Assembly: GCA_946497375.1 (NCBI GenBank)
Contig: CAMMKE010000013.1
Span: forward strand, 1 to 21,651
Direction of reading: 5' to 3'
Source: an uncultured Mycoplasmatota bacterium
GTDB taxonomy: Bacteria; Bacillota_I; Bacilli_A; RF39; UBA660
DNA: 21,651 bases
Part shown: positions 1 through 7,321 of the stretch, in pieces
Position numbering within the stretch: the stretch's first letter is position 1
Layout: each line of letters starts with the position of its first letter
Position numbers and translations under genes: made by a program
Notes under the pieces: model-generated
Database searches by the model: none
What the model saw: only the letters and a program-made list of their open reading frames with translations
Told to the model about the DNA's origin: nothing

Positions 1-2
1 TA

Positions 3-43
3 AAATTATGACATATTTTTTTGACTAAAATATGCCATAATTT
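3..43. repeat. Imperfect hairpin at the truncated edge of a surface gene
   Basis: Arms 3-19 and 27-43 are reverse complements with one mismatch (17 positions), separated by a 7-nt loop (20-26). A further partial copy of the arm (TATGTCAT, 53-60) can pair with 8-15. All three + strand frames carry stops before position 50, so this segment does not code for the protein that starts right after it. There is no clear T-run on the + side, so it is a poor + strand terminator. It could be a mobile-element end or a bidirectional terminator of a gene outside the window. Confidence 0.5.
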
Positions 44-49
44 GCTTAA

Positions 50-685
50 CATTATGTCATCAAACCTACTTATATAACTGCTTTTGAAGGTGTTATATTT
101 ACTGGCGGTCGTACTATAAATGATGTAGATATAGTAACTTCTACTCGAATAATAAGTAGCAATTCTACTGATTCTACGGTAAAGGCATCAGTAGATTCGT
201 GGTATAGTAATAATATACAAGAATATACAGACTATTTAGAAGATACGGTATGGTGTAATGATCGTAGTGTTCACAAATACGTTTATACTGGTGATATGCT
301 TGATTTGAACTTTGAAACTTCTGATAGAAAAAATAATGGTAAACCTAGTTTAGATTGTAGTTATACCGAAGATTCTTTTACAGTAAACAGTAATAATGGC
401 AATGGAAGGTTAACATATCCGGTTGGATTATTAACATCTGATGAATTGGTACTAGCAGGTAAATCTACGAGCAACTATTTAGAAACGGGCCAAAATTGGT
501 GGAGTATTTCTCCTGGTAATCTTTTGATTTATCGCGTCACAAATATTGATATGTTTACTTTTGATGGTTTAAGTGGCATTACTAGTTCGTTAGGAATTCG
601 TCCTTCTGTTTCACTTATTCCTGGAATTAAAGTTATAAGCGGCGATGGAAGCAGTAGCGATCCATATGTAGTTGATAAACAATAA
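50..685 (+). pseudogene. C-terminal fragment of a surface protein (GDGSSSDPYVV-ending domain)
   Basis: The frame is open from about position 50 (a TAA is at 47-49) to the stop at 683-685 and reads as one continuous domain of about 210 residues. It includes DTVWCNDRS (about residue 65), NGNGRLTYPVGLLTSDEL, an NWWSISPGN segment, and the ending GIRPSVSL then SGDGSSSDPYVV. From memory, this domain ends large surface proteins of uncultured gut Bacilli; I have no firm function for it. An ATG at 296 exists, but it lies inside the conserved domain and has no convincing ribosome-binding site, so it is not a real start. No signal peptide, membrane segment or sorting motif is present. The 5' part is missing exactly where the 3-43 hairpin sits, so I call it a truncated remnant. 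Confidence 0.65.
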
Positions 686-717
686 AAATATATTAATTTA
701 CAGAAAGGAGAATTAAG

Positions 718-2799
718 ATGAAAGAAAAGAAAAAAATAGTAATTGGCTTGCTCGTTTTAGCCATAGTTGCTATCATTGTTGCGATTATAGCCTCTCCTTC
801 TTTAGCCGCACCAATTGAAAATGATGTTAGAGTTGAGGAAAACAGTGAATTAATATATTACATTGATGTTATTTATGACGGAAAAGATGCAGAAGCCACC
901 ATTTCTAGTGACAATGCTACAGCCAAAGTTTATAGTGATTACATCTATGTAGAAGATAAAATACCAGCTGGTTTAACATTTAAAGGTTTTGTATCTCCAG
1001 CTGAAGATGATGGAATTAATGCTGTTAAACGTAGTGATGGAACATTCTGTTCAGGTTATGTTGTCGATGGCGTGAATGGATTGAATTATAATGAATTAAC
1101 TCGTACAGTATCCTTCAGAGTTAAAAATTTACAAGCTGGCTGTAAATTAACAGTAGGTATTATTACTCAGACTCCAACTTTACCAACTGGTATTAATAGA
1201 ATTGATTTTTATAATACTGCTTATGGTAGAGAAGGCAATAGTACTGTTAATTCTAATACTGTTCATACTTTTGTAGGTAATAATAATGTAGCAACATACC
1301 AAGTAATGTATCAATATGAAGGGGATGTTCCTGAAGGAGCACCTTCACCACCTCCTACTACTTCTTATATAGCAGGAAGTACTGTCGGTGTTAGCCAAGA
1401 TATAACAGTAGATGGTTATGATTTTAGCGGTTGGACAACAGATGATGCAATTGTATCTAATGGCTCATTTACGATGCCTTCTAATACTGTAACTTTTGTA
1501 GGAAGTTTTACCGCTAAAAACGATAAATATAATGTAAGTTATACTATTTCTGGCGATGCTCCAGAAGGCTATGCTGTTCCCCTTGAAAAAAGTTATGCAG
1601 TTGGTAGTGATGTTAAATTGGATTCCCTAAAACCAGGAGATGTCATCAATGGCTATCGTTTTCTTGGTTGGACATCAACTGATGTTGAACTCCCAGATAC
1701 TTCTGATGATGAATCTACTATCTTTACGATGCCAAAACACGATGTCGAGATAGTAGGAAGTTTTGAAAGAATCAGTTATACAGTTACTTATCAGTTTCAA
1801 GGTTCAGTAATACCACCAAATGCTGATAGTCTATTGCCAGAAGTGGAAAGTCATTATCCAGGAGATAAAGTAACACTTGCTTCCTATCCAGAAGCATCTG
1901 GCTATCGCTTCCTTGGTTGGTATTATGCAGATGAATTTACAATGCCTGAAGAAAATATTGTGATCTATGGTGAATGGGCAGTTGAGACTGGTACATTTTC
2001 CCCAACAATTATAAAAAGTATTTCCAATAAGCAAGATTCTTATAAAAAAGGTGATATAGTCACTTTTGATATTACAGTAACCAATACAGCTGATTTTGCA
2101 ATTAAAGACGTTATTTTGGAGGAGAAAACAGATGGTTCTTCCTTTGTGAGTGGTGATAATTATACAGTTAGAAATGATAGTTATGTCTTAATACCAACAA
2201 TATCTCCAGGAAACAGTGTCACAGTACATGCTAGGTATGAAGCAGGAAGTGAAGTTGTTAAAAATATTACAAATGTAGTAGAGTTAACTGGAGCTTTAGC
2301 AGATAATAATTATTATTTAGATACAAGTCAAGATTATATTGCCAAAGCAGATTTTACTGTTGCAAACATATCTTTAGAAATTAATAAGATTAATGAAGAT
2401 AATGAGACGTTAACCGGTGCAGAATTTACTTTGTATCGTAATCAAGAATTGACAAACGTTGTTTCTACGGGCTTGTCCTTTAATGGTTTGACCCCAAATA
2501 CTACATATTATTTGGCAGAAACAAAAGTTCCTACTGGTTATCAAATATTAGGTAAAGTATTGGAAATAAATGTGGGTAGTGATGGAACTATTACTATTCC
2601 TGAATATGATGTTTCTACTCAAAATGGAGTGAATGAAGTGTCTATTATTAATTCTGCAATTAATGTATTACCAAATACAGGTGGCAGTGGTGTTATTCCA
2701 TATATAGTTATAGGTTTAATACTAGTGATTGCTGGAGTAGTATGCTTAATTGTGGTAATAAGAAAAAGAGGTGAAAAACATGAAAAAAGTAATATGTAG
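718..2799 (+). CDS. LPNTG-anchored pilus-associated adhesin with SHIRT-like repeats
   Basis: Start is ATG 718, with AAAGGAG at 704-710. Residues 7-29 are hydrophobic, ending in a signal-like SLAAP. The order is: an N-terminal beta-rich domain (about 31-185, with Cys111 and Cys142 in FCSGYVVDG and AGCKLTVG); three SHIRT/InlB-like repeats (about 193-265, 270-350, 353-420), each with a Y-x-V-x-Y opening, GY-x-F-x-GW and FTMP motifs; a DUF11-like domain (about 428-535) with VTFDITVTNTADF; and a SpaA-type Cna-B domain (about 551-620) with ETKVPTGY. A canonical LPNTG at 651-655, a membrane helix and an RKRGEK tail follow. It is the first gene of the pilus operon, where a tip or ancillary adhesin often sits. 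The spacer repeats would project the N-terminal domain from the surface. The adhesin role is inferred from architecture; the ligand is unknown. Confidence 0.85.
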   Translation: MKEKKKIVIGLLVLAIVAIIVAIIASPSLAAPIENDVRVEENSELIYYIDVIYDGKDAEATISSDNATAKVYSDYIYVEDKIPAGLTFKGFVSPAEDDGINAVKRSDGTFCSGYVVDGVNGLNYNELTRTVSFRVKNLQAGCKLTVGIITQTPTLPTGINRIDFYNTAYGREGNSTVNSNTVHTFVGNNNVATYQVMYQYEGDVPEGAPSPPPTTSYIAGSTVGVSQDITVDGYDFSGWTTDDAIVSNGSFTMPSNTVTFVGSFTAKNDKYNVSYTISGDAPEGYAVPLEKSYAVGSDVKLDSLKPGDVINGYRFLGWTSTDVELPDTSDDESTIFTMPKHDVEIVGSFERISYTVTYQFQGSVIPPNADSLLPEVESHYPGDKVTLASYPEASGYRFLGWYYADEFTMPEENIVIYGEWAVETGTFSPTIIKSISNKQDSYKKGDIVTFDITVTNTADFAIKDVILEEKTDGSSFVSGDNYTVRNDSYVLIPTISPGNSVTVHARYEAGSEVVKNITNVVELTGALADNNYYLDTSQDYIAKADFTVANISLEINKINEDNETLTGAEFTLYRNQELTNVVSTGLSFNGLTPNTTYYLAETKVPTGYQILGKVLEINVGSDGTITIPEYDVSTQNGVNEVSIINSAINVLPNTGGSGVIPYIVIGLILVIAGVVCLIVVIRKRGEKHEKSNM

Positions 2800-3475
2800 T
2801 ATGATTTTTCTCCTTTCTATTTCCATCTTTGGAATTTTGGATGTAAAGGCGGAAAGTATTGATGTTTCTAGACCATCTAGTCTCACGGTTACTTATCAGT
2901 ATGATACACTCTTGCTTACTAATGTAGATGTTTCTTTATACTATTTAGCTGGTATAGATGCATCTGGAGAGTTTATGTTTACTGATGAGTATCAGAGTGT
3001 TGCTTTCGATACTACCGATATTAGTGCATCTGAATTGACTTTACAAGCCGAGGTGATTGAACGCTATATTGAAGATAATAGTTTACAATCCACCAGTCTT
3101 TTAAAGACAAATCAGAATGGTATTGCTAACTTTTCCTCTCTGGTACCTGGTTTATATTTAGTAACAGTAGATAGCAAAGTAGTTGATAATTGTCGTTATG
3201 ATGCTTCTCCAACGATAATTAATATTCCAACACTTGAAAATGGTGCTTATCAATATGATGTTAAAATAAATATAAAGACAGAAAAAGAAGAGTTAGAACA
3301 AGAAGTCACTTCTCCAGGTGATAATAACAGTGATAATAATTCTGAAGCAGTGCCAAATACTATAGATAATATTATTTTTTATGTAATATTACTTGTCACT
3401 TCTATTATTATTATATTTGGGGTAATAATTTATATTTTAAAAAAGAAAGGTGAGAAAAATGAAAAAAAGAAATAA
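2780..3475 (+). CDS. Minor/basal pilin subunit with atypical VPNTI sorting motif
   Basis: I choose ATG 2780 over GTG 2771 because AGAGGTG (2767-2773) then lies 6 nt upstream; the first 20 nt overlap the previous gene. A signal peptide (KKVICSMIFLLSISIFGILDVKA) is followed by a domain of about 140 residues with SLTVTYQY near its start and a GLYLVTVDSK strand. This layout is typical of small pilins next to a major pilin in Firmicutes. An Asn/Asp-rich linker leads to AVPNTIDN (sorting-like motif at about 191-195), a membrane helix and a KKKGEKNEKKK tail. The anchor module is therefore complete except that VPNTI replaces LPxTG, including the terminal Gly. Basal or minor pilin is inferred from size and position. 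Confidence 0.75.
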   Translation: MKKVICSMIFLLSISIFGILDVKAESIDVSRPSSLTVTYQYDTLLLTNVDVSLYYLAGIDASGEFMFTDEYQSVAFDTTDISASELTLQAEVIERYIEDNSLQSTSLLKTNQNGIANFSSLVPGLYLVTVDSKVVDNCRYDASPTIINIPTLENGAYQYDVKINIKTEKEELEQEVTSPGDNNSDNNSEAVPNTIDNIIFYVILLVTSIIIIFGVIIYILKKKGEKNEKKK

Positions 3476-4991
3476 AATATTATTAATGAGTATTCTTACA
3501 ATATTTTTGTTCATAGGAATGCTTAATGTACATGCTATTACTACAAGTGGTACTCCTGGTACAACTGACCCTAATAGCAGACTTGTAACAGATACAGCTA
3601 GTTTATCCGTTACAGGTGTAGAAGCTAGTGATACATTTAGAGCTTATAAAATTCTAGATACATTCTATAATAGTTCTACTAATGTAATTACTTATGAATT
3701 TACTGCTGATTTTAAGAGCTTTTTAAGTAGTAGTTATGGAGAAAGTTATAATGATATAACAATAGATGATTATTATAGTTATACTAGCGGAAATATTACA
3801 TCTGGTTCTACTTTATCAGCTTCTGATATAGATAAACTAGCTAGTGCTTATGCTGGTTATATTAGAGCAAATAGTATTTCTGGAACAGATATGCCAGTTT
3901 CAGGAACTACTGCAAGTGCTGCGGTAGAAGCAGGTTCTTATTTAGTACTTCCAACTAGCACAATTAAGGTATATGCAGTTATGGTTGGAAATATTGATTT
4001 TACTGCTTCTGGTAGTGGTTGGCAGATTAATAATGAAGAAATTGTCGCAAAAGTAAGTGATGCAGGTATCACAAAATCTGTGGGAGAAGATGGATATGAT
4101 AGTGGATCTTACTCTATTGGAGATGACGTTCCATTTATAATCGTAGGTACAGTTCCTACTTATCCTACAAATGCAACTAACAAAGTTTATACAATTACCG
4201 ATACTCTTAGTGAAGGATTAGATTTTAATGCTGTTACTAATGTTACAATTCAAGATGGTGCAGAAACTTTAACTACAGCAAGTAATGGTACAGTAACAAA
4301 TAGTGAATCTGAGACAGTTGCAACTATTGATATATCTGGAAGAACTATGACAATTGAGTTTAATGTTGCTAATATTAATAGTACTACTGTAACAATTAAT
4401 TATACAGCTAAATTAAATAGTAATGCTGGAATAGGTGTTGATGGAGGAAATAGTAACAACGCTCAATTAACTTATTCTAATGATCCATACGGAGATGGAA
4501 CTTATACAACTTCTCCAGAAGAAGGTGGAGGTTCTGTTGATATTTATTTGTATGGATTAGAAATATATAAATATGAAGATGGTAATAATTCTACTCCATT
4601 ACAAGGTGCAGAGTTTGCTATTTATAAAGATAGTGGTTTAGAAAATATTGTTACAACAGTAACTACTAATGGTGAAGGTATTGCTACCTATGCTGGATTA
4701 GCTGAAGGAACTTATTATGTTCAAGAAACAAAAGCTCCTACTGGTTATCGTTTAGATAATACAATTCGTGAAATTAAAGTAGGTCCAGTTGAAGGAAGCT
4801 TAGATGAAGCTGATACACCAGGATACTATCGTTTAGAAGTAGCTAATACAGAACTTGGTTTATTACCAGTTACTGGTGGTATTGGAACTATTGCAATTAC
4901 TTTAGTTGGTTTAGCAATTGTTGGAGGAGCAATTTATTTCTTCCTTGTTTATCGTAAGAAAAACAACAATAAGGGGGAGAAACATAATTAA
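3459..4991 (+). CDS. Major pilin (isopeptide-forming fimbrial backbone subunit), LPVTG-anchored
   Basis: ATG 3459 is preferred over GTG 3450 because AAAGG (3446-3450) is then correctly spaced; it overlaps the previous gene by 17 nt. The protein has a signal peptide ending near NVHA, an N-terminal domain (about 45-195) and a backbone domain (about 200-350). The latter has VPTYPTNATNKVYTITDTL at about 232-250, the usual pilin-motif region, and NNAQLTYSNDP near its end, where the isopeptide Asn is usually found. A SpaA/Cna-B domain (about 357-465) follows, with ETKAPTGY as the E-box (Glu about 423). LPVTG is at about 469-473, then a membrane helix and a Lys/Arg tail. Length and domain order fit a class C sortase-polymerised shaft subunit, and the class C sortase gene starts 3 nt downstream. 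Confidence 0.9.
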   Translation: MKKRNKILLMSILTIFLFIGMLNVHAITTSGTPGTTDPNSRLVTDTASLSVTGVEASDTFRAYKILDTFYNSSTNVITYEFTADFKSFLSSSYGESYNDITIDDYYSYTSGNITSGSTLSASDIDKLASAYAGYIRANSISGTDMPVSGTTASAAVEAGSYLVLPTSTIKVYAVMVGNIDFTASGSGWQINNEEIVAKVSDAGITKSVGEDGYDSGSYSIGDDVPFIIVGTVPTYPTNATNKVYTITDTLSEGLDFNAVTNVTIQDGAETLTTASNGTVTNSESETVATIDISGRTMTIEFNVANINSTTVTINYTAKLNSNAGIGVDGGNSNNAQLTYSNDPYGDGTYTTSPEEGGGSVDIYLYGLEIYKYEDGNNSTPLQGAEFAIYKDSGLENIVTTVTTNGEGIATYAGLAEGTYYVQETKAPTGYRLDNTIREIKVGPVEGSLDEADTPGYYRLEVANTELGLLPVTGGIGTIAITLVGLAIVGGAIYFFLVYRKKNNNKGEKHN

Positions 4992-4994
4992 TTC

Positions 4995-5966
4995 ATGAAT
5001 AAAGAGATAAAAGAAAAACTTATTATTTTTCTATTTATCCTTATGATTGTTTTGGGATTAGGAATTATCCTTTTTCCTTTAATTAGTAATCAAGTCAATA
5101 AAGTACAGTATCAAAAAGTTATTGGTACTTATGATGATACGATTGTTCAAAATAGTGAAACGGAAAATAATCAAATGTTAACTGAAGCTAGAAAGTATAA
5201 TTCTTCTATTTCTACAACAGATATTATTGATGTTTTCCAAAATCCTGTTCAAACAAATTCTACTGAGTATTTATCTATTTTAAATGTGGATGATAACGGA
5301 ATGATGGGATATATCTCCATACCAAAGATTGATGTTAGAATTCCAATCTATCATGGTACTAGTTCAGATATATTGCAAAAAGGGGTAGGACATCTAGAAG
5401 GAAGCTCTTTTCCTGTGGGAGGTGAAAGCACACATGCTATTTTATCGGCACACCGAGGACTTCCTTCTTCACGTCTATTTACAGATCTAGATCAACTCGA
5501 AGAAGGAGACATCTTTTATATTTATGTTTTAAATGAAGTTCTTGCCTACCAAGTAGACCAAATATTAGTTACAGAGCCATCAGAAACAGAAGCTTTAAAA
5601 ATAGTAGACGGTAAAGACTATGTTACTTTAGTTACATGTACACCATATGCTATTAATACTCATCGGTTACTAGTTCGTGGGGAAAGAATAGAATATAATA
5701 AGCAAGTTGAAGAACAGACTGTAGAAGATAGGTCTTTATCTACTGCTGATATTATTTTATACATTAGTTTAATAATTGCTATTTTATTAATTATCATTGC
5801 AGTAATCGTGAGTGTTCGTCATAAGAAAAATAAAAATAGATATACTCAAATAAATGACAATTCAACTAATGTTTCTATAATGCCTCTTGAAAGTGAAGTG
5901 GCAGAAACAAAAGTAGAGGTGTTATCTGATAACAAAGATATCTTTGATGATGATGAAATAATTTAG
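4995..5966 (+). CDS. srtC: Class C (pilin-polymerising) sortase
   Basis: This is a membrane transpeptidase predicted to cleave the LPxTG motif of pilin subunits and join them to the next subunit's pilin lysine. Visible features are an N-terminal membrane helix (about 9-30), the core with GYISIPKIDVRIPIYHGTS (about 105-123), catalytic His153 in LSAHRGLPS, Cys215 in TLVTCTPY, and Arg224 in NTHRLLVRGER. A second membrane helix (about 252-274), typical of class C, leads into an acidic cytoplasmic tail. The lid region before the core reads DVF (79-81) where class C enzymes usually have DPF or DPW. Start ATG 4995 lies 3 nt after the major pilin stop; the best Shine-Dalgarno (GGGGGAG, 4973-4979) is inside that gene and about 15 nt away, longer than ideal. 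Confidence 0.92.
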   Translation: MNKEIKEKLIIFLFILMIVLGLGIILFPLISNQVNKVQYQKVIGTYDDTIVQNSETENNQMLTEARKYNSSISTTDIIDVFQNPVQTNSTEYLSILNVDDNGMMGYISIPKIDVRIPIYHGTSSDILQKGVGHLEGSSFPVGGESTHAILSAHRGLPSSRLFTDLDQLEEGDIFYIYVLNEVLAYQVDQILVTEPSETEALKIVDGKDYVTLVTCTPYAINTHRLLVRGERIEYNKQVEEQTVEDRSLSTADIILYISLIIAILLIIIAVIVSVRHKKNKNRYTQINDNSTNVSIMPLESEVAETKVEVLSDNKDIFDDDEII

Positions 5967-5976
5967 GAGGAATACT

Positions 5977-6759
5977 ATGAAAAAATGGAAAATGATACTT
6001 GTTATTCTTATTTTACTTATTTTTATCATAGTATTCTTCTTTTCTTTATATCATATTATTCTTTGGTATCAAGATAATCAGACAACAAATGAACAAATTG
6101 AAAAGTTACAAGATATTGTTCAAATTAATGAACCTAAAGATACTACTACTACAGAAATGTTAGATAGTAGTAGATATTATGATGTAGATTTGTTAAGTGT
6201 TGATTTTACAAATCTATTAGATTTAAATGAAGAGATTATGGGATGGATTCAAATTCCTAATACTAATATTGATTATCCTTTTGTACATCATGAAGACAAT
6301 TCTTATTATTTAACTCATTCCTTTGATAAGAGTTATAATAATGCTGGTTGGTTATTTTTAGATTATCGAAATCGTTTGGATCCTCTTGATACTAATACTA
6401 TTATTTATGCTCATGGTAGAGTTGATGGTACTATGTTTGGTAGTTTAAAAAATGTACTTACTGATGAATGGTTAAAAGAGGAACAATACTATATTAAAGT
6501 GTCAACTTTAAGTTATAATTACTTATTTGAAATATTTAGTGCTTATCATATTAAGACAACTAATGATTATTTACATACTAATTTTAGTAACAGTATAGAA
6601 TATCGTGAGTTTTTGGAACTTATTCAAAATCGTAGTATGATTTCTTTTGATACTAGTGTAAATACCCAAAATAAGATTCTTACTTTATCAACATGTTATA
6701 ATAATAGTGAGAAAATGGTTGTACATGCCAAGTTAGTGAAGCAGGAAAAACGTTATTAG
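5977..6759 (+). CDS. srtB: Class B-type sortase, Lys at the usual catalytic Arg position
   Basis: It has an N-terminal membrane anchor (about 7-30) and a class B core: GWIQIPNTNIDYPFV (about 89-103), NAGWLFLDYRN (122-132), NTIIYAHGRVDGTMFGSL (140-157) with catalytic His146, and LTLSTCYN with catalytic Cys240. The segment after the Cys is SEKMVVHAKL, where class B sortases normally have Arg at the Lys246 position. A strong AGGAGG (5965-5970) overlaps the srtC stop, so the two are co-expressed. In a pilus operon without a class A enzyme, it most likely anchors the finished pilus or the minor pilin to peptidoglycan; class B-like enzymes can also act in pilus assembly (group A Streptococcus SrtC2). 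Role is inferred; family is clear. Confidence 0.85.
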   Translation: MKKWKMILVILILLIFIIVFFFSLYHIILWYQDNQTTNEQIEKLQDIVQINEPKDTTTTEMLDSSRYYDVDLLSVDFTNLLDLNEEIMGWIQIPNTNIDYPFVHHEDNSYYLTHSFDKSYNNAGWLFLDYRNRLDPLDTNTIIYAHGRVDGTMFGSLKNVLTDEWLKEEQYYIKVSTLSYNYLFEIFSAYHIKTTNDYLHTNFSNSIEYREFLELIQNRSMISFDTSVNTQNKILTLSTCYNNSEKMVVHAKLVKQEKRY

Positions 6760-6851
6760 CTTTTTATTTAACTATAGAGGTTTTACTCAATAACAATGTA
6801 GAATTTATTTGTAATAATTAAACATAAAGAGGAAGATTTTATAATATATTA

Positions 6852-7319
6852 GACTTCTTGCGAAACTAAGTATCTAAGCAAAGATTATAAAAACTGCATA
6901 TTATAAGAAACCTAGAATAAAATGTATTTATGCGACTTCTATACCTTTCAGACAAAATTCTAAAAATTTTTAGTTGACTATTTACGTGTTCAACTGTTAT
7001 TCTAATACTAGAAATCAAAGTATTTAGTTCTTTATCTTCGTCGGTAAGCGGATTATTCTTTGATTTCTTTTTTGGTGTCATACTATTTTTAAAATAATCT
7101 AGTATTCCTTGATATCCACTATCTGCAAGAAACTTCAATGTATCTGGCAATTCTTTAGTAGTGTTTTTAAATATGTTAAAGTCATGAACACTTCCTTTAT
7201 CAAAACATACAGATACAATTTTTCTATTTTTTTCATTCATGATTATTTGTATTTTAATAGTATAGAGTTGTTCGGAAACTAAATTTAGATATTGCCTAAA
7301 TTTAGTTTCCGAACAACTC
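6852..7319 (-). mobile_element. Decayed IS5-family (IS427-like) insertion sequence remnant
   Basis: The left edge, 6852-6867 (GACTTCTTGCGAAACT), resembles 7265-7280 (GAGTTGTTCGGAAACT) and the reverse complement of 7304-7319. With one flanking base on each side, most positions match. This fits terminal inverted repeats of an IS5-family element. The transposase stop codon lies inside the left repeat. The flanking trinucleotides are TTA on the left (6849-6851) and TAA on the right (7320-7322). Both fit a TNA target but are not identical, so there is no clean target duplication. At 468 bp the element is about half of normal length, and the N-terminal transposase half is missing. Confidence 0.6.
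6866..7264 (-). pseudogene. IS5-family DDE transposase, C-terminal fragment
   Basis: On the - strand the fragment reads TIKIQIIMNEKNRKIVSVCF, then KGSVHDFNIFKNT, FLADSGYQGI (second catalytic Asp), KKKSKNNPLTDEDKE, ITVEHVNSQLKIFRIL (catalytic Glu) and a C-terminal FLIICSFYNLCL. This is the usual end of IS5/IS427-type transposases. The ATG at 7240 is internal: the conserved TIKIQII segment precedes it and stays in frame up to about 7262, where the inverted repeat begins. The helix-turn-helix region and first catalytic Asp are absent, so it cannot be active. Confidence 0.8.
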
Positions 7320-7321
7320 TA
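7263..7321. repeat. Perfect 26-bp inverted repeat with 7-nt loop
   Basis: Arms 7263-7288 and 7296-7321 are exact reverse complements over 26 bp, with a 7-nt spacer at 7289-7295. The outer part carries the IS-end-like sequence GAGTTGTTCGGAAACT. The repeat sits exactly between the truncated transposase and the truncated DUF285 fragment. There is no U-tract directly after either arm, so it is not a standard terminator. Confidence 0.9.

Noticed and set aside
296..685. A stand-alone 129-residue gene starting at ATG 296
   Set aside because: The same conserved domain continues in frame upstream to about position 50, and no ribosome-binding site precedes 296, so it is the tail of a truncated gene.
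1831..2034. 67-codon open frame on the - strand
   Set aside because: It lies wholly inside the adhesin gene at 718-2799, has no ribosome-binding site, and its composition is that of an antisense shadow.
6760..6851. Short gene or terminator between the class B sortase and the IS remnant
   Set aside because: No frame with a start, ribosome-binding site and reasonable length is present, and I see no stable hairpin followed by a T-run.
7292..7321. TTG start giving 10 extra residues on the DUF285 fragment
   Set aside because: These codons are the right arm of the 26-bp inverted repeat and have no protein similarity to the family.
7263..7321. Integron attC-like recombination site
   Set aside because: The arms pair perfectly without the extrahelical bases typical of attC, and no integrase or cassette series is visible.
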